Shown here one piece after another: positions 37,403 to 49,035 of a stretch of 64,000 bases of DNA. The notes beneath the pieces are model-generated. The model saw nothing but the letters and a program-made list of their open reading frames with translations. It made no database searches and was not told the origin of the DNA. The stretch comes from ZC4RG30 sp963812195 (GTDB lineage Bacteria > Pseudomonadota > Gammaproteobacteria > Steroidobacterales > Steroidobacteraceae). Positions within the stretch are counted from its first letter, which is position 1. The number at the start of each line of letters is the position of its first letter. The stretch covers positions 1 to 64,000 of the forward strand of contig CAWEUI010000014.1 in the NCBI GenBank assembly GCA_963812195.1. Reading direction: 5' to 3'. The translations under genes were made by a program, and so were the position numbers.

Positions 37403-38560
37403 TCATCTTGCGGGCCGCGCCAGGTCCCAGAACAGCGCGTTGATCCCGACGCGAATGCCGGGATCGGCTTTCCAGCTGTACGCCTGGTCCCATCTCACCA
37501 GCGGTTCAATCGACCAGAACAGCCAGCGGTTCGCGGTCGACTGGGCGATGAACACGCCGGCCTCGTAGTACGTCACGCCATTGGCGTTTTCGCCGCTTGC
37601 GAGCAGGCGCACACCCCACCCGCGGCCGATATCGTTCGCCTTGAGATAGGAGCCGTAGCGGTCCGGGACGAGCAGCTCCCGCGCGTGCGCGTAGACCAGT
37701 GACTGCGTCCACTGCGTCCTGTTCAGATCCGCGCGCCACTGCGCATACGTCGAGGAGCGCAGCAGACGCCTGCCGGTCCAGCGATCGAACGTGGCCGCCG
37801 CCGCGTAGCCCACGCTCTGTTTGGTTTCGGCGAACAATTTCGCGAACGGGTAGAAATCCCAATCCCCGAGCGCGATCTGGCGCGTCCATTTCACCGCGGC
37901 AAAGGCCACCGGCGGGACATCCACCCGCACGCCGAGCTCGAAATCCAGATAGCGTCGCAACGGGTAGCGCACGCCGGCCCGCAGGGCCGCCTTTTCGCCT
38001 GCATTGCGCGGTGCTTCGTTGAGCTCGCTGCTGGTGATGAAGATGCGCAGCCGCTCTTCGATGTTGGGCAGGCTGAGCGAGATGTCCAGGTTCACATCCG
38101 GGTTGAACTCCAGGCCATCACTGCGATGGATCGCCTCGGCAATCAACCCCAGACGGAACGGTGCGGCCGGAACAGGCTTCAGCGGCTCGCCGCGCGACGC
38201 GAAGCGGCGATCCGTGGCCTGGACCAGTCCCTGCATCCCGGTATAGACCCGGTCGTGCGCCTGATCGAGCCGCTGCACGAAGTCCAGCGGCGCAGGTACG
38301 GCCTCAATCTCGTTGCGGATTTCCGCTATGGAGCGCTGTGTCGGCCGCCGGCGCCGGGCGTGCGCGGCAGCCACGGAAGCCGCCGCGGCGGAGTCGCGCG
38401 TTTCGGAGGCGCGTCCCGCAGCCATGGCTTCGTCGGTCGTGGTCGGCAGCGGCTGCGCCAGCACCTCCGGCGGCGGCTCCTGGCGCATGGCCGCACAGCC
38501 CGCGAGGCCGAGCATTGCCCAGACGCAGAGCACATCCGCAGGCCCGATCCGGCGCTCCAT
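37403..38560 (-). CDS. Lipoprotein with beta-barrel-like C-terminal half
   Basis: A 385-residue protein with a lipoprotein leader (lipobox LAGCA, Cys at residue 22). A low-complexity Ala/Arg region with a helical segment (about 75-125) follows. From about residue 130 there are alternating amphipathic strands (NLDISLSLPNIEERLRIFITSSE, YPLRRYLDFELGVRVDVP, LVRWDQAYSWKADPGIRVGINALFWDLA) that resemble an outer-membrane barrel or a surface beta structure. I know no function. The gene stands alone on this strand. Confidence 0.7.
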   Translation of the reverse strand: MERRIGPADVLCVWAMLGLAGCAAMRQEPPPEVLAQPLPTTTDEAMAAGRASETRDSAAAASVAAAHARRRRPTQRSIAEIRNEIEAVPAPLDFVQRLDQAHDRVYTGMQGLVQATDRRFASRGEPLKPVPAAPFRLGLIAEAIHRSDGLEFNPDVNLDISLSLPNIEERLRIFITSSELNEAPRNAGEKAALRAGVRYPLRRYLDFELGVRVDVPPVAFAAVKWTRQIALGDWDFYPFAKLFAETKQSVGYAAAATFDRWTGRRLLRSSTYAQWRADLNRTQWTQSLVYAHARELLVPDRYGSYLKANDIGRGWGVRLLASGENANGVTYYEAGVFIAQSTANRWLFWSIEPLVRWDQAYSWKADPGIRVGINALFWDLARPAR

Positions 38561-38741
38561 GGACCGAGCATACGTTAGTGGCAGCCGGCCCAGACCGGGT
38601 TCGTGAGCTGCTCGCCGCGCGGCCCGCAGTGATCCACAGCGCCGGCATCAGCGTAGAAGCGTCGTCCTGCACCCGGCGCGCAGTCCGCGCGGACTGCGCG
38701 CTTTGCCACCGACACCGGGAACGATTACCTTGGCCACGATC

Positions 38742-39968
38742 ATGCCTCTGCCAGCCAAACGTACGGGAATCCTGACAGTTGTGCTGGTGGGGCTGGCGCT
38801 GCTCTTCGCCTGGCGTCACCTGCGCGGGCCCGAGCTGCCGGGTTACGTGCTCGAACGCCGACCCCTGGTACAGACGGTGGTCGCCACCGGTCGGGTGATC
38901 AGTACCTCCCGCGTGCAGGTGGGCAGCGAGATAACCGCCACCGTCCTGGAAAGACGCAAGAAGGAAGGCGACCGTGTGAAGCCCGGCGACGTACTGGTGG
39001 TGCTGCGCGCCGACGATCTGGCTGCGCGTGTGCGCGAGGCCCGGGCCGCGCTGCAGGAACTGCTGGATACCACGCGTCCGGAGGCGCAGGCGGCCCTGCG
39101 CCAGGCCGAGGCGCAGCTTGCGCAGGCCAGCCGCGAACGCGAGCGCCGCGCCGCATTGCTGGCGCGCGCGCTCATCCCGCGCGAGACGCTGGAGCAGGCC
39201 GAAGTCGCCGAGACCGTGGCCCGCGAAGCCGCGGCACAGGCCCGCTCGCGCGCCGCGGCCGCCGCACCCGGTGGCACACTGGAAAGCCAGGCGCGTGCGA
39301 GGCTGGTCGCGGCGCAGGCGCTGCTGGCGCGGACCGAACTGCGTGCCCCGGTCGCCGGCACCGTGCTCACGCGCAACGTCGAGCCGGGCGACCTGGTGCA
39401 ACCCGGTCGCGTGCTGATGGAGATTGCCCGCGATGGCATCACCGAAGTGGAGGCGTCGGTCGACGAGCAGAACCTCGCGGTGCTGGCGCTGGGCCAGCAC
39501 GCGCGCTGCGTGGCCGATGCGTTCCCGGAGCGCCCATTCGATGCGACGTTGACCTACATCGCGCCATCCGTGGACGCCCAGAGCGGCAGTATCGTCATAC
39601 GCGTGCGGGTCGATCCGCCGCCCGACTTCCTGCGCCAGGACATGACCGTATCGGTGAACGTGGAGACGGGCCGGCGCGATGCGGCGCTCGCAGTGCCCAA
39701 CGACGCGCTGCGCGCCGTCCAGGGTGATCGCGCCGAGGTGCTCGCGCTGCGAGGCGGCCGCGTACGCATCGTGCCGGTGCGCCTCGGGCTGCGCGGCCTC
39801 GCGGCCAGCGAAGTGGTCGAGGGCCTCGAGTCCGGCGAACGCGTGCTCGCGGATGCGGCGGCCACCACCGCGACGGATGGCGAGCGGGCGCGGCTCAGCG
39901 CCCAGCCACTGCCGGCAGCGGCCGACACCGGCGCCACGCGCCGCGAACTGCCCGTCAATCTGAATTGA
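38742..39968 (+). CDS. Periplasmic adaptor (HlyD/MacA type) of second export system
   Basis: A 408-residue adaptor with an N-terminal anchor (ILTVVLVGLALLFAW), a first lipoyl half VQVGSEITATVLERRKKEGDRVKPGD, an Ala/Glu/Arg-rich coiled-coil hairpin (about 85-190), a second half LRAPVAGTVLTRNVEPGDLV and the C-terminal beta domains. The ATG at 38742 puts the anchor at the N-terminus; an upstream ATG at 38703 is less likely. A permease gene follows 11 bases later and an ATPase gene overlaps that, so this is a compact three-gene exporter. The 180 bases upstream hold no gene and no clear promoter that I can see. Confidence 0.9.
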   Translation: MPLPAKRTGILTVVLVGLALLFAWRHLRGPELPGYVLERRPLVQTVVATGRVISTSRVQVGSEITATVLERRKKEGDRVKPGDVLVVLRADDLAARVREARAALQELLDTTRPEAQAALRQAEAQLAQASRERERRAALLARALIPRETLEQAEVAETVAREAAAQARSRAAAAAPGGTLESQARARLVAAQALLARTELRAPVAGTVLTRNVEPGDLVQPGRVLMEIARDGITEVEASVDEQNLAVLALGQHARCVADAFPERPFDATLTYIAPSVDAQSGSIVIRVRVDPPPDFLRQDMTVSVNVETGRRDAALAVPNDALRAVQGDRAEVLALRGGRVRIVPVRLGLRGLAASEVVEGLESGERVLADAAATTATDGERARLSAQPLPAAADTGATRRELPVNLN

Positions 39969-39979
39969 ATCCCTGACCC

Positions 39980-41182
39980 ATGTGGACGGAAACCACGCTG
40001 GCGCTGCGCTTCCTGCGCGAAGGTCGCACCCAGACGCTGCTGATCCTGATCGGGATCGCGGTGGGCGTATCGGTGATCGTATTCATCAGCGCGTTGATTA
40101 CAGGCCTGCAGGCGAACATCGTCGAGCGCACCCTGGGAACGCAGGCGCACATTCGCGTTGCGGCGCCGGACGAGCGCAACACCGTGCTGGCGCCGCCAGC
40201 CGGCACCACGCAGCTGCTGCTGGAGGTGCCGCGCGCGCTGCGGCTGCGCTCCATCAACAACTGGCAGCAGGTACTGACAACGCTGGACGGCTTGCCCGAG
40301 GTTACCGCCGCCTCGCCGGTGGTATCGGGCCCGCTGATCGCGCAGCGTGGCAGCGCGGTTTACTCGGTGGCGCTGCTTGGCATCGACCCGGCGCGCTACC
40401 AGCGCATCATCCCGCTGTCCGAGGACATCATCGCGGGCGCGCTGCGCGTCGGCGCGGGCGACGCCGTGATTGGCTCCCAGCTGGCGCACGATCTGGGCCT
40501 GCGGGTGGGCGAGAAGATCCGTCTCGCGCGCAGCGACGGCCGCGCATCGCTGTTGAATATCGCTGGTGTCTTCCAGCTCGGCGTGCGCGAGCTCGATTCG
40601 CGCTATGTGTACGTGGACCTGAAGCAGGCACAGTCCCTGCTCGACCTGCCCGGCGGCGTCACCGTGATCGACCTGCGCGTGAACGACATCTTCGCCGCGG
40701 AAGACATCGCCGCGCATGTGCACGCACTCACCGGCCTGAAGGCCGAGAGCTGGCTCGAGACGAACTCGCAGCTTGTCAACGCACTGCAGTCCCAGTCGCT
40801 GTCCACCGCGATGATCAGCATCTTCGTCGGGCTTTCGGTGGCCTTCGGCATCGCCAGCGTGCTGTCGATCAGCGTCGTGCAGCGCACGCGCGAGATCGGC
40901 ATCCTGCGCGCCGTCGGTGCGTCGCGCCGCCAGATGCTGCGCGTGTTCCTCGTGCAGGGCGGCGTGCTGGGCTTCATCGGCGCGGCTGTCGGCGCCGGTG
41001 CCGGCTGGGCACTGGTCTGGGTGTTCAATACCTTTGGACCCAAGCTGTTCTACATCCCCGTGGCCCCGACACTGGTGCCGGCTGCGATGCTGCTGGCCAC
41101 GCTCACGGGCGTGGCCTCCGCCGCGGTGCCGGCGCGGCGCGCGGCCCGCCTGGATCCGGTGGTGGCCATCCGCTATGTCTGA
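39980..41182 (+). CDS. FtsX-type ABC permease, LolC/E-like size
   Basis: A 400-residue permease with one N-terminal helix (TLLILIGIAVGVSVIVFISALI), a MacB-like periplasmic core (about 45-260) and a C-terminal FtsX block of three helices including RTREIGILRAVGASRRQMLRVF. Unlike the pair at 22.9-27.8 kb it has a single FtsX module, so it is expected to act as a homodimer with the ATPase at 41175. LolCDE-like lipoprotein release or MacB-like export are both possible; the adjacent adaptor favours export. Confidence 0.92.
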   Translation: MWTETTLALRFLREGRTQTLLILIGIAVGVSVIVFISALITGLQANIVERTLGTQAHIRVAAPDERNTVLAPPAGTTQLLLEVPRALRLRSINNWQQVLTTLDGLPEVTAASPVVSGPLIAQRGSAVYSVALLGIDPARYQRIIPLSEDIIAGALRVGAGDAVIGSQLAHDLGLRVGEKIRLARSDGRASLLNIAGVFQLGVRELDSRYVYVDLKQAQSLLDLPGGVTVIDLRVNDIFAAEDIAAHVHALTGLKAESWLETNSQLVNALQSQSLSTAMISIFVGLSVAFGIASVLSISVVQRTREIGILRAVGASRRQMLRVFLVQGGVLGFIGAAVGAGAGWALVWVFNTFGPKLFYIPVAPTLVPAAMLLATLTGVASAAVPARRAARLDPVVAIRYV

Positions 41183-41870
41183 AGTGCTGCGCCTGCAGGA
41201 TCTGCGCAAGTCCTACAACGTGGGCACCGCCACCGAGGTCGAGGTACTGCACGGCATCTCCTTCGCGCTGGAGCGCGGCGACTTCGCGGCGCTGGTCGGC
41301 CCGTCCGGGTCAGGCAAGAGCACGTTGCTGAACCTGCTTGGTCTGCTCGACTCCCCCACCGCTGGCGAGCTGTACCTGCTGGGCGAGGCCACGCGCGACC
41401 TCGACGACGAGGCGCGCACGCGCCTGCGCGCGCGCTCGATCGGCTTCGTGTTCCAGTTTCACCACCTGATCCCGGCTTTTGACGTGCGCGAGAACGTGCT
41501 GGTGCCGCTGATGATGGCCGATGGTCGACCCGATGCAGCGGCCATTGCGCGCGCCGACGAGCTGCTCGAGCAGGTTGGACTCGCGGATCACCGCAGAAAG
41601 AAGCCGCTGGAGCTCTCGGGTGGTCAGCAGCAGCGCGTGGCCATCGCCCGCGCGCTCATCCAGCGACCGGCGCTGCTGCTCGCCGACGAGCCCACCGGCA
41701 ACCTCGATACGCAGACCGCGGCCACCGTATTCGAGCTGTTCCGGCTGTTCAACCGCGAGCACGGCTGCGCGGTGCTGGTGGTGACGCACGATCCGCGGCT
41801 GTCGGCGTCATGCGATCGGACGCTGACGCTCGTGGATGGACGCATCACCGGCGATGAACGCCGGGCATGA
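41175..41870 (+). CDS. LolD-type ABC ATPase of second export system
   Basis: A 231-residue ATPase with Walker A GPSGSGKSTLLNLLGLLD, the Q loop FQFHHLIPAFDVRENV, signature ELSGGQQQRVAIARALI, Walker B LLLADEPTGNLDTQ and the His switch VVTHDP. It begins eight bases inside the permease gene, and so is translationally coupled to it. Confidence 0.93.
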   Translation: MSEVLRLQDLRKSYNVGTATEVEVLHGISFALERGDFAALVGPSGSGKSTLLNLLGLLDSPTAGELYLLGEATRDLDDEARTRLRARSIGFVFQFHHLIPAFDVRENVLVPLMMADGRPDAAAIARADELLEQVGLADHRRKKPLELSGGQQQRVAIARALIQRPALLLADEPTGNLDTQTAATVFELFRLFNREHGCAVLVVTHDPRLSASCDRTLTLVDGRITGDERRA

Positions 41871-41951
41871 TATGGGACCCGGCAAGCAGCCGTGAATCCG
41901 GCGGGGTGCCGGCGGAATCGCCTTGGCCCTTGATCAGTCCTTCAACCCTTG

Positions 41952-42644
41952 ATGAGTAGTATGGCAATTGTGCAAAACAATGGCCTTCAGGCCTCGTTTC
42001 ACGCGACGTGGCGCCGTGCGGCGCTTCTGGCGCTGGTGACATTGGCCCTGGCAGGATTGGCATCATCGGAATCCATGCATGCCGCACTGATCGAGGTGCT
42101 CGCAGCGAGTGACGCCGTCATCGCCGGGCATCCGGTCCTGGGCGCAACACTGTTTGTCGCATTTGCAGCCGTGTCCGCCATGCTGGCATTTGTGTCTGTT
42201 GCCGTCGTATTGCCAGTGGCGGTCTTCACATGGGGCGAGCCGCTGAGCATCCTGCTGCTCTGGATCGGCTGGACACTGGGCGGCGCGTGTTCCTACGGTG
42301 TCGGGCGGTATCTGGGCCGGGCGGCGGTCAAGTGGCTGACAGCCGAGACACTGCTGCAGCGTCTCGAGCGGCACATCGGAACCAGAACGCCATTCGGTCT
42401 GGTCCTGCTGTTCCAGTTGGCACTGCCTTCCGAGATTCCCGGTTATGTACTGGGACTGGTTCGTTACAGCTTCCCCGGATACCTGCTCGCGTGCGGCATG
42501 GTCGAGTTGGTGTACTCGGTGGTGATTGTTCACCTCGGCGCCAGCTTCGTCGAGCGCCGCGCCGGTAGCGTTCTGGCTACGGGAACCGCGGTTGTCGTGG
42601 TCAGCGTCGCGGCATTCTACTTGTGGCGCAGGAAGACGAAATAG
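41952..42644 (+). CDS. TVP38/TMEM64-family (DedA-like) membrane protein
   Basis: A 230-residue integral membrane protein with about five helices and the SNARE-associated core: LWIGWTLGGACSYGVGRYLGR, then FGLVLLFQLALPSEIPGYVLGLVRYSFPGYLL. In the DedA superfamily these re-entrant loops are linked to lipid scrambling or transport. Here the first loop has LPVAVFTWGEPLS instead of the more usual PGS/T type. The ATG at 41952 is taken as the start; 41961 is also possible. Confidence 0.8.
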   Translation: MSSMAIVQNNGLQASFHATWRRAALLALVTLALAGLASSESMHAALIEVLAASDAVIAGHPVLGATLFVAFAAVSAMLAFVSVAVVLPVAVFTWGEPLSILLLWIGWTLGGACSYGVGRYLGRAAVKWLTAETLLQRLERHIGTRTPFGLVLLFQLALPSEIPGYVLGLVRYSFPGYLLACGMVELVYSVVIVHLGASFVERRAGSVLATGTAVVVVSVAAFYLWRRKTK

Positions 42645-42652
42645 TCCGCGGT

Positions 42653-43523
42653 TCAATTCGCCGCTGCGAGGCCGACCGAGCGCTCGGCTGACACGATCGT
42701 GTTGTGCAGCAGCATCGTGATCGTCATCGGCCCGACACCGCCGGGCACCGGCGAGATCAGTGACGCCTTCCTGCTCACCCCTTCGAAATCCACATCACCC
42801 ACCAGGTGACCATCCGGCATGCGGTTGATGCCGACGTCGATCACCACCACGCCTTCCTTGACCATGTCGGCCTTGATGAGCCCGGGTACGCCCGCCGCCA
42901 CCACCAGGATGTCGGCCAGGCGCGTGAACTCGGCCAGATCGCGGGTCTTCTTGTGGCAGATGCACACCGTGGCGTCCTGCTGCCATGAGCATCAGCGCCA
43001 TGGGTTTGCCGACGATGTTGCTGGCGCCGACCACCACCACGTTCTGCCCGGCGATGGGCACGTGCTCGTGCTCCAGCAGCTTCTGCACGCCATAGGGCGT
43101 GCACGGTGGAAAGATCGTGTTGCCGGTGATCAGGCCGCCGACGTTGTACAGGTGGAAGCCATCGACGTCCTTCTGCACGGCGATGCGCTCGAGCACATGC
43201 GCCACGTTGATCTGCGGCGGCAACGGCAACTGCACCAGGATGCCGTGCACGTGCGGATCGGCATCCAGCGCTCGATGCGCGGCCAGCAGCCGTGCTTCCG
43301 GCGTATCGGCCGGCAGCTGGTAGAGCTCGGAGTGAATCCCCACCTCGCGGCACGCGGTAACCTTGTTACGCACGTAGACCTGCGAGGCGGGATTGTCCCC
43401 GACCAGGATCACCGCGATACCCGGCAGCACGCCGTGCTCGGCCTTGAGCTTCGCGACGCGCGCGGCGTACTCGGCGCGCAGCTTCCTTGCCACCGCCTTG
43501 CCGTCGATGATCCTGGCTGCCAT
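42653..43523 (-). CDS. folD: Bifunctional methylene-THF dehydrogenase/cyclohydrolase, one frameshift
   Basis: FolD interconverts 5,10-methylene-THF and 10-formyl-THF. Start MAARIIDGKAVARKLR at 43523; the active-site region VGDNPASQVYVRNKVTACREVGI with the catalytic Lys, ILVQLPLPPQINV, DVDGFH, and PCTPYGVQKLLEHEHVPIAGQNVVVVGASNIVGKPMALML with the NADP site are all intact. One indel near 42975 shifts the frame just before ICHKKTRDL; the rest (DIVVVAAG-type segment, DVGINRMPDGHLVGDVDF, PVPGGVGPMTITMLLHNT) is complete. The gene is last in the ferredoxin-adenosine kinase-metK-ahcY-folD strand and its one-carbon role fits that block. The break is probably sequence error. Confidence 0.9.
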
Positions 43524-43549
43524 GGCCCTCCCTTTCTTCCGGGTCCGAC

Positions 43550-44976
<1,427 letters not shown>

Positions 44977-45005
44977 AAACACCTCTCTATCAATGTTGGT
45001 AGCTA

Positions 45006-45083
45006 GAGAGCGCCGTTGTCGTTTACCGCGCCACCCGCCGAGCCTCGCGTCCTGGTTCGACGCTGCAGCGCTCCTCGGCGGAT
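45006..45083 (-). promoter_or_regulatory. SAH riboswitch in front of ahcY
   Basis: On the minus strand the sequence runs CCGCCGAGGAGCGCTGCAGC, then CGAACCAGGACGCGAGGCTCGGCGG split over the P1 closing strand, and after a short spacer AACGGCGCTCTC. This is the SAH riboswitch consensus: CCGAGGAGCGCUGC with GGCUCGG forming P1, and AACGGCGCUC forming the pseudoknot with GAGCGC. It lies in the metK-ahcY gap, 30 bases before the ahcY start. In the known class, SAH binding turns on expression of the SAH recycling genes. Confidence 0.93.
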
Positions 45084-45111
45084 GACGCCTTTCTGAATCA
45101 GGTCCGGCGCA

Positions 45112-46284
<1,173 letters not shown>

Positions 46285-46308
46285 GTTCCCCTCTTTGCTT
46301 CCTCTCGA

Positions 46309-47262
46309 TTACAGTTGGCCGAACAGATTCTCGTAACGCGTACGGAAATCCGCGGCCGTGAATTTGTGATTCTGTGTACCGCGCGACTCGATCTTCAGCG
46401 ACCCCATCACCGAGGCGATACGTCCGGTCTTTTCCCACGGCAGGCCATGCAGCAAGCCGTGCAGCAGGCCAGCCCGGTAGGCGTCGCCGCAACCGGTCGG
46501 ATCCACGACCGACCGCGCCGGAGCCAGCGGAATATCCAGCTTGCCGTCGGAAGTGTAGATGGTGGAACCATCGCTGCCACGGGTAACGATGAGCGCGGCA
46601 ACGCGTTTGGTGACCTCGGCTTCGTTCCAGCCGGTGCGCTCGCTCATCAGGCTCCACTCGTAGTCGTTGACCGCCACCCAGCTCGCCTGGTCGATGAAGG
46701 TCTTCAGATCGTTGCCGCCGAACATCGGCAGCCCCTGGCCCGGGTCGAAGATGAACGGAATACCGGCGTCGGCGAAGCCGGCAGCGTGCTGCACCATCCC
46801 GTCGCGACCGTCCGGGGCAACGATACCCAGAGCGACGTTGTCGGCGTCAGCCACATGGTTCATATGCGAATGCCCCATCGCGCCGGGATGGAAGGCGGTG
46901 ATCTGGTTGTTGTCCAGGTCAGTGGTGATGAAGGCCTGGCCGGTATGTTCCTTGTCGACCTGGCGGACGTACTTGCGCGGCAGGTCGTGATCGTCCAGCC
47001 ATTTGGCATAGGTGCCGAAATCATGGCCGACCGTGGCCATGATGTGCCCGGTGTCGCCCAGCAACTTGAGATTGTAGGCAATGTTGCCCGCACAGCCGCC
47101 GAACTCGCGGCGCATCTGCTCGACCAGGAACGACACGTTCAGCACGTGCAGCTTGTCGGACAGGATGTGGTTCTGGAAGCGGTCGTGGAACACCATGATG
47201 GTGTCGAACGCCATCGAACCACAGATGAGGATCTTGCCGGGTTGGATCTCGGGTTGCTTCAC
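46309..47262 (-). CDS. PfkB-family adenosine kinase-like protein
   Basis: A 317-residue ribokinase-family sugar/nucleoside kinase. It begins ILICGSMAFDTIMVFHDRF, has the substrate-site GGCAGNIAYNLKLLGD, and near the C-terminus the anion hole and catalytic Asp in DPTGCGDAYRAGLLHGLL. The GCGD variant of the usual GAGD is what I remember from proteobacterial adenosine-kinase-like members. Beside metK and ahcY, phosphorylating the adenosine released by AhcY would be a sensible role, closing the adenosine branch of the methyl cycle. It lies between a ferredoxin gene and metK with gaps of 15 and 24 bases. Confidence 0.85.
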   Translation of the reverse strand: MKQPEIQPGKILICGSMAFDTIMVFHDRFQNHILSDKLHVLNVSFLVEQMRREFGGCAGNIAYNLKLLGDTGHIMATVGHDFGTYAKWLDDHDLPRKYVRQVDKEHTGQAFITTDLDNNQITAFHPGAMGHSHMNHVADADNVALGIVAPDGRDGMVQHAAGFADAGIPFIFDPGQGLPMFGGNDLKTFIDQASWVAVNDYEWSLMSERTGWNEAEVTKRVAALIVTRGSDGSTIYTSDGKLDIPLAPARSVVDPTGCGDAYRAGLLHGLLHGLPWEKTGRIASVMGSLKIESRGTQNHKFTAADFRTRYENLFGQL

Positions 47263-47277
47263 TTCGGTGTGCCCTTG

Positions 47278-47592
47278 TTATTCGTCGTCAGCTATACGCA
47301 GTTTCAGGCCGGCCAGATCTTCGGTGAACCGGATCTGGCAGGACAGGCGCGAATTATCGCGATAGGTGGAAAGGTCCCGCAGCAGGTCCAGTTCGTCTGA
47401 ATGCTGCGGCGGCAGTTTCGCCAGCCACTCCGGGTCTACCCACACATGGCAGGTCGCGCAGGCGCACATGCCGCCGCAGACCGCCGCCACGCCGTACTCC
47501 AGGTCGCGCAGGTTTTCCATCAACGTGAACTTGGTATTGCCTTCAACGTCGTGCTCGACGCCGTCGCGATCCGTAACCTTGATCAATGCCAT
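47278..47592 (-). CDS. [2Fe-2S] ferredoxin
   Basis: A 104-residue adrenodoxin/plant-type ferredoxin. Cluster ligands are in the run CGGMCACATC (Cys-x5-Cys-x2-Cys spacing) and the last Cys in LSCQIRF. It starts MALIKVTDRDG at 47592; a longer frame to 47613 is less likely. It is the first gene of the strand running into the adenosine kinase-like gene and metK. Its redox partner is not evident here. Confidence 0.92.
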   Translation of the reverse strand: MALIKVTDRDGVEHDVEGNTKFTLMENLRDLEYGVAAVCGGMCACATCHVWVDPEWLAKLPPQHSDELDLLRDLSTYRDNSRLSCQIRFTEDLAGLKLRIADDE

Positions 47593-47653
47593 GTGGGCGC
47601 TGGGATGCCTCAATCCGGTGCCAGCCCATCATTTTGCCCGCCCCGGCAACCAT

Positions 47654-48469
47654 TTATCCAGCGCCGTGGAGCGTTAACCCCTCCCACAGGCGGTTAAGCA
47701 GAGAAAAGCGTTCCCGGTGCATCTGCAGCACCGCGGCGGAGACGCCGGAGGCCGCCAGCAGCCGCGGCAGGTGGGGCTCCAGATCCGGGTAATAGGTCAG
47801 CAGGCAGGCCAGGTCCCAGCCGGGTTCGGCGACCTGGGCATACTCCCAATCCACCAGCAACGGCCCCTCTCCCAGCATGTTGCTGGCCATCAGGTCCCCG
47901 TGGTTGAGCACCACGGCCCCACCGGTCGCGGCCAATCGCGCGCTGAGGACTTCGACGCGTTCGCGCAGTGGTGCCAGCCCGGCGGACGCGGCGGCATCGA
48001 TTTCGGCCAGGCGCGCCAGATACTCCCCGGCCATCGCCCCGGCGTCGACCCGGGGCTGATCAGCCGGCAGTGCCAGCGCGTGCACCTGCGCCAGTTGCCT
48101 GCCGAGGGCGGCGATGCCGGCCTGGCTGTGCAGCCGTTCGGCCGTCCAGACTGGTGCATCGACATACTCCATCACCATCCAGTGCCCGAGCGGGTGTGCG
48201 GCCAGTATCCGCGGTGCCAGCCCTTCGGCCGCAGCCATGCGCTGGGCCTGCAGTTCATCGGCCGCCCGTGAGCCGGGCCGGTCCACGGGCACGAAGCGGC
48301 GGCGCCAGACAAACTGCCCCTGCGAGGTCTGCACGCGCAGCACCTGATTGCAGGCGCGTCCTCCGGGCAGCGGCGCCACCGCCAGCGGTGCCCGCCCACC
48401 CTCGCAGCCGGGTATCTGCGCCAGGGCCTCGGCGGGGATCAGCGCGGCAGCTTGCGCCAGCTCTTCCAC
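47654..48469 (-). CDS. Thiamine kinase-like phosphotransferase (APH fold)
   Basis: A 271-residue protein of the aminoglycoside phosphotransferase/choline kinase fold. It has the glycine-containing N-lobe LPGGRACNQVLRVQTSQGQFVWRR, the hinge VMEYVDAP, the catalytic loop VLNHGDLMASNML and the metal-binding LLVDWEYAQVAEPGWDLACLL. As the last gene of an operon under a TPP riboswitch, it is best read as a thiamine kinase (ThiK-like), trapping imported thiamine as thiamine phosphate. Its start lies 30 bases inside the permease gene, so translation is coupled. Confidence 0.85.
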   Translation of the reverse strand: MEELAQAAALIPAEALAQIPGCEGGRAPLAVAPLPGGRACNQVLRVQTSQGQFVWRRRFVPVDRPGSRAADELQAQRMAAAEGLAPRILAAHPLGHWMVMEYVDAPVWTAERLHSQAGIAALGRQLAQVHALALPADQPRVDAGAMAGEYLARLAEIDAAASAGLAPLRERVEVLSARLAATGGAVVLNHGDLMASNMLGEGPLLVDWEYAQVAEPGWDLACLLTYYPDLEPHLPRLLAASGVSAAVLQMHRERFSLLNRLWEGLTLHGAG

Positions 48470-49035
48470 CAGTCCACCAGTCCGGCCGTGGCAAGGCCCA
48501 GATACAGCACGAACAACACCGCCACCGCCACCAGACCCTGGGCGACGAACAGATAGACCGACACGGCGTCGATGACGATCCAGTAGGCCCAGTTCTCCAG
48601 GTAGACCCGCGCCAGCAGCCAGGTGGCGTACATGCCCACGCAGAACACCAGCGAGTCGGTGAACGGGAAGGCCGATTCATTCACCAGCAGCCGCGCCAGC
48701 ACCAGACTCACCAGCACGCATCCAGCCAGCACGCCGACGTGCCCGCGCCAGTGCCACACTCCGATCGGGCGCATGCCGCCCGGCCGCGACCAGCTCCACC
48801 AGCCGTACACGGCGGCCACCACGTAGGAGAACTGCAGCAGCGCCTGCATGGGCAGACGCGCCCGCCATGCCAGAACGGTCAGGATGATCGAGCTGATGCC
48901 ACCGACCACCCAGCCCGAGCGCCGATGGCGCATGACCAGCAACACATAGACCACGCCCGTGGCATCGGCCACCCAGTCCCACAGGCCGGTGGCCTTCAGT
49001 TCCGTCCACAGATGCGCGAACCACATGGCGTTCAT
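48439..49035 (-). CDS. pnuT: PnuT-like thiamine permease (PnuC family)
   Basis: A 198-residue inner-membrane protein with about seven helices and PnuC-family motifs: VYVLLVMRHRRSGWVVGGIS, the YGWWSW motif, ENWAYWIVIDAVSVYLFVAQGL. PnuC relatives carry nicotinamide riboside, PnuT thiamine, RibM riboflavin; the TPP riboswitch and neighbouring genes select thiamine. It would move thiamine from the periplasm to the cytoplasm, after passage through the TonB receptor. Its start overlaps the receptor stop by four bases. Confidence 0.88.
   Translation of the reverse strand: MNAMWFAHLWTELKATGLWDWVADATGVVYVLLVMRHRRSGWVVGGISSIILTVLAWRARLPMQALLQFSYVVAAVYGWWSWSRPGGMRPIGVWHWRGHVGVLAGCVLVSLVLARLLVNESAFPFTDSLVFCVGMYATWLLARVYLENWAYWIVIDAVSVYLFVAQGLVAVAVLFVLYLGLATAGLVDWWKSWRKLPR

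Noticed and set aside
39554..41209. 551-codon open frame opposite the permease gene at 39980
   Set aside because: Shadow frame; no conserved domain, while the plus strand encodes a complete FtsX permease.
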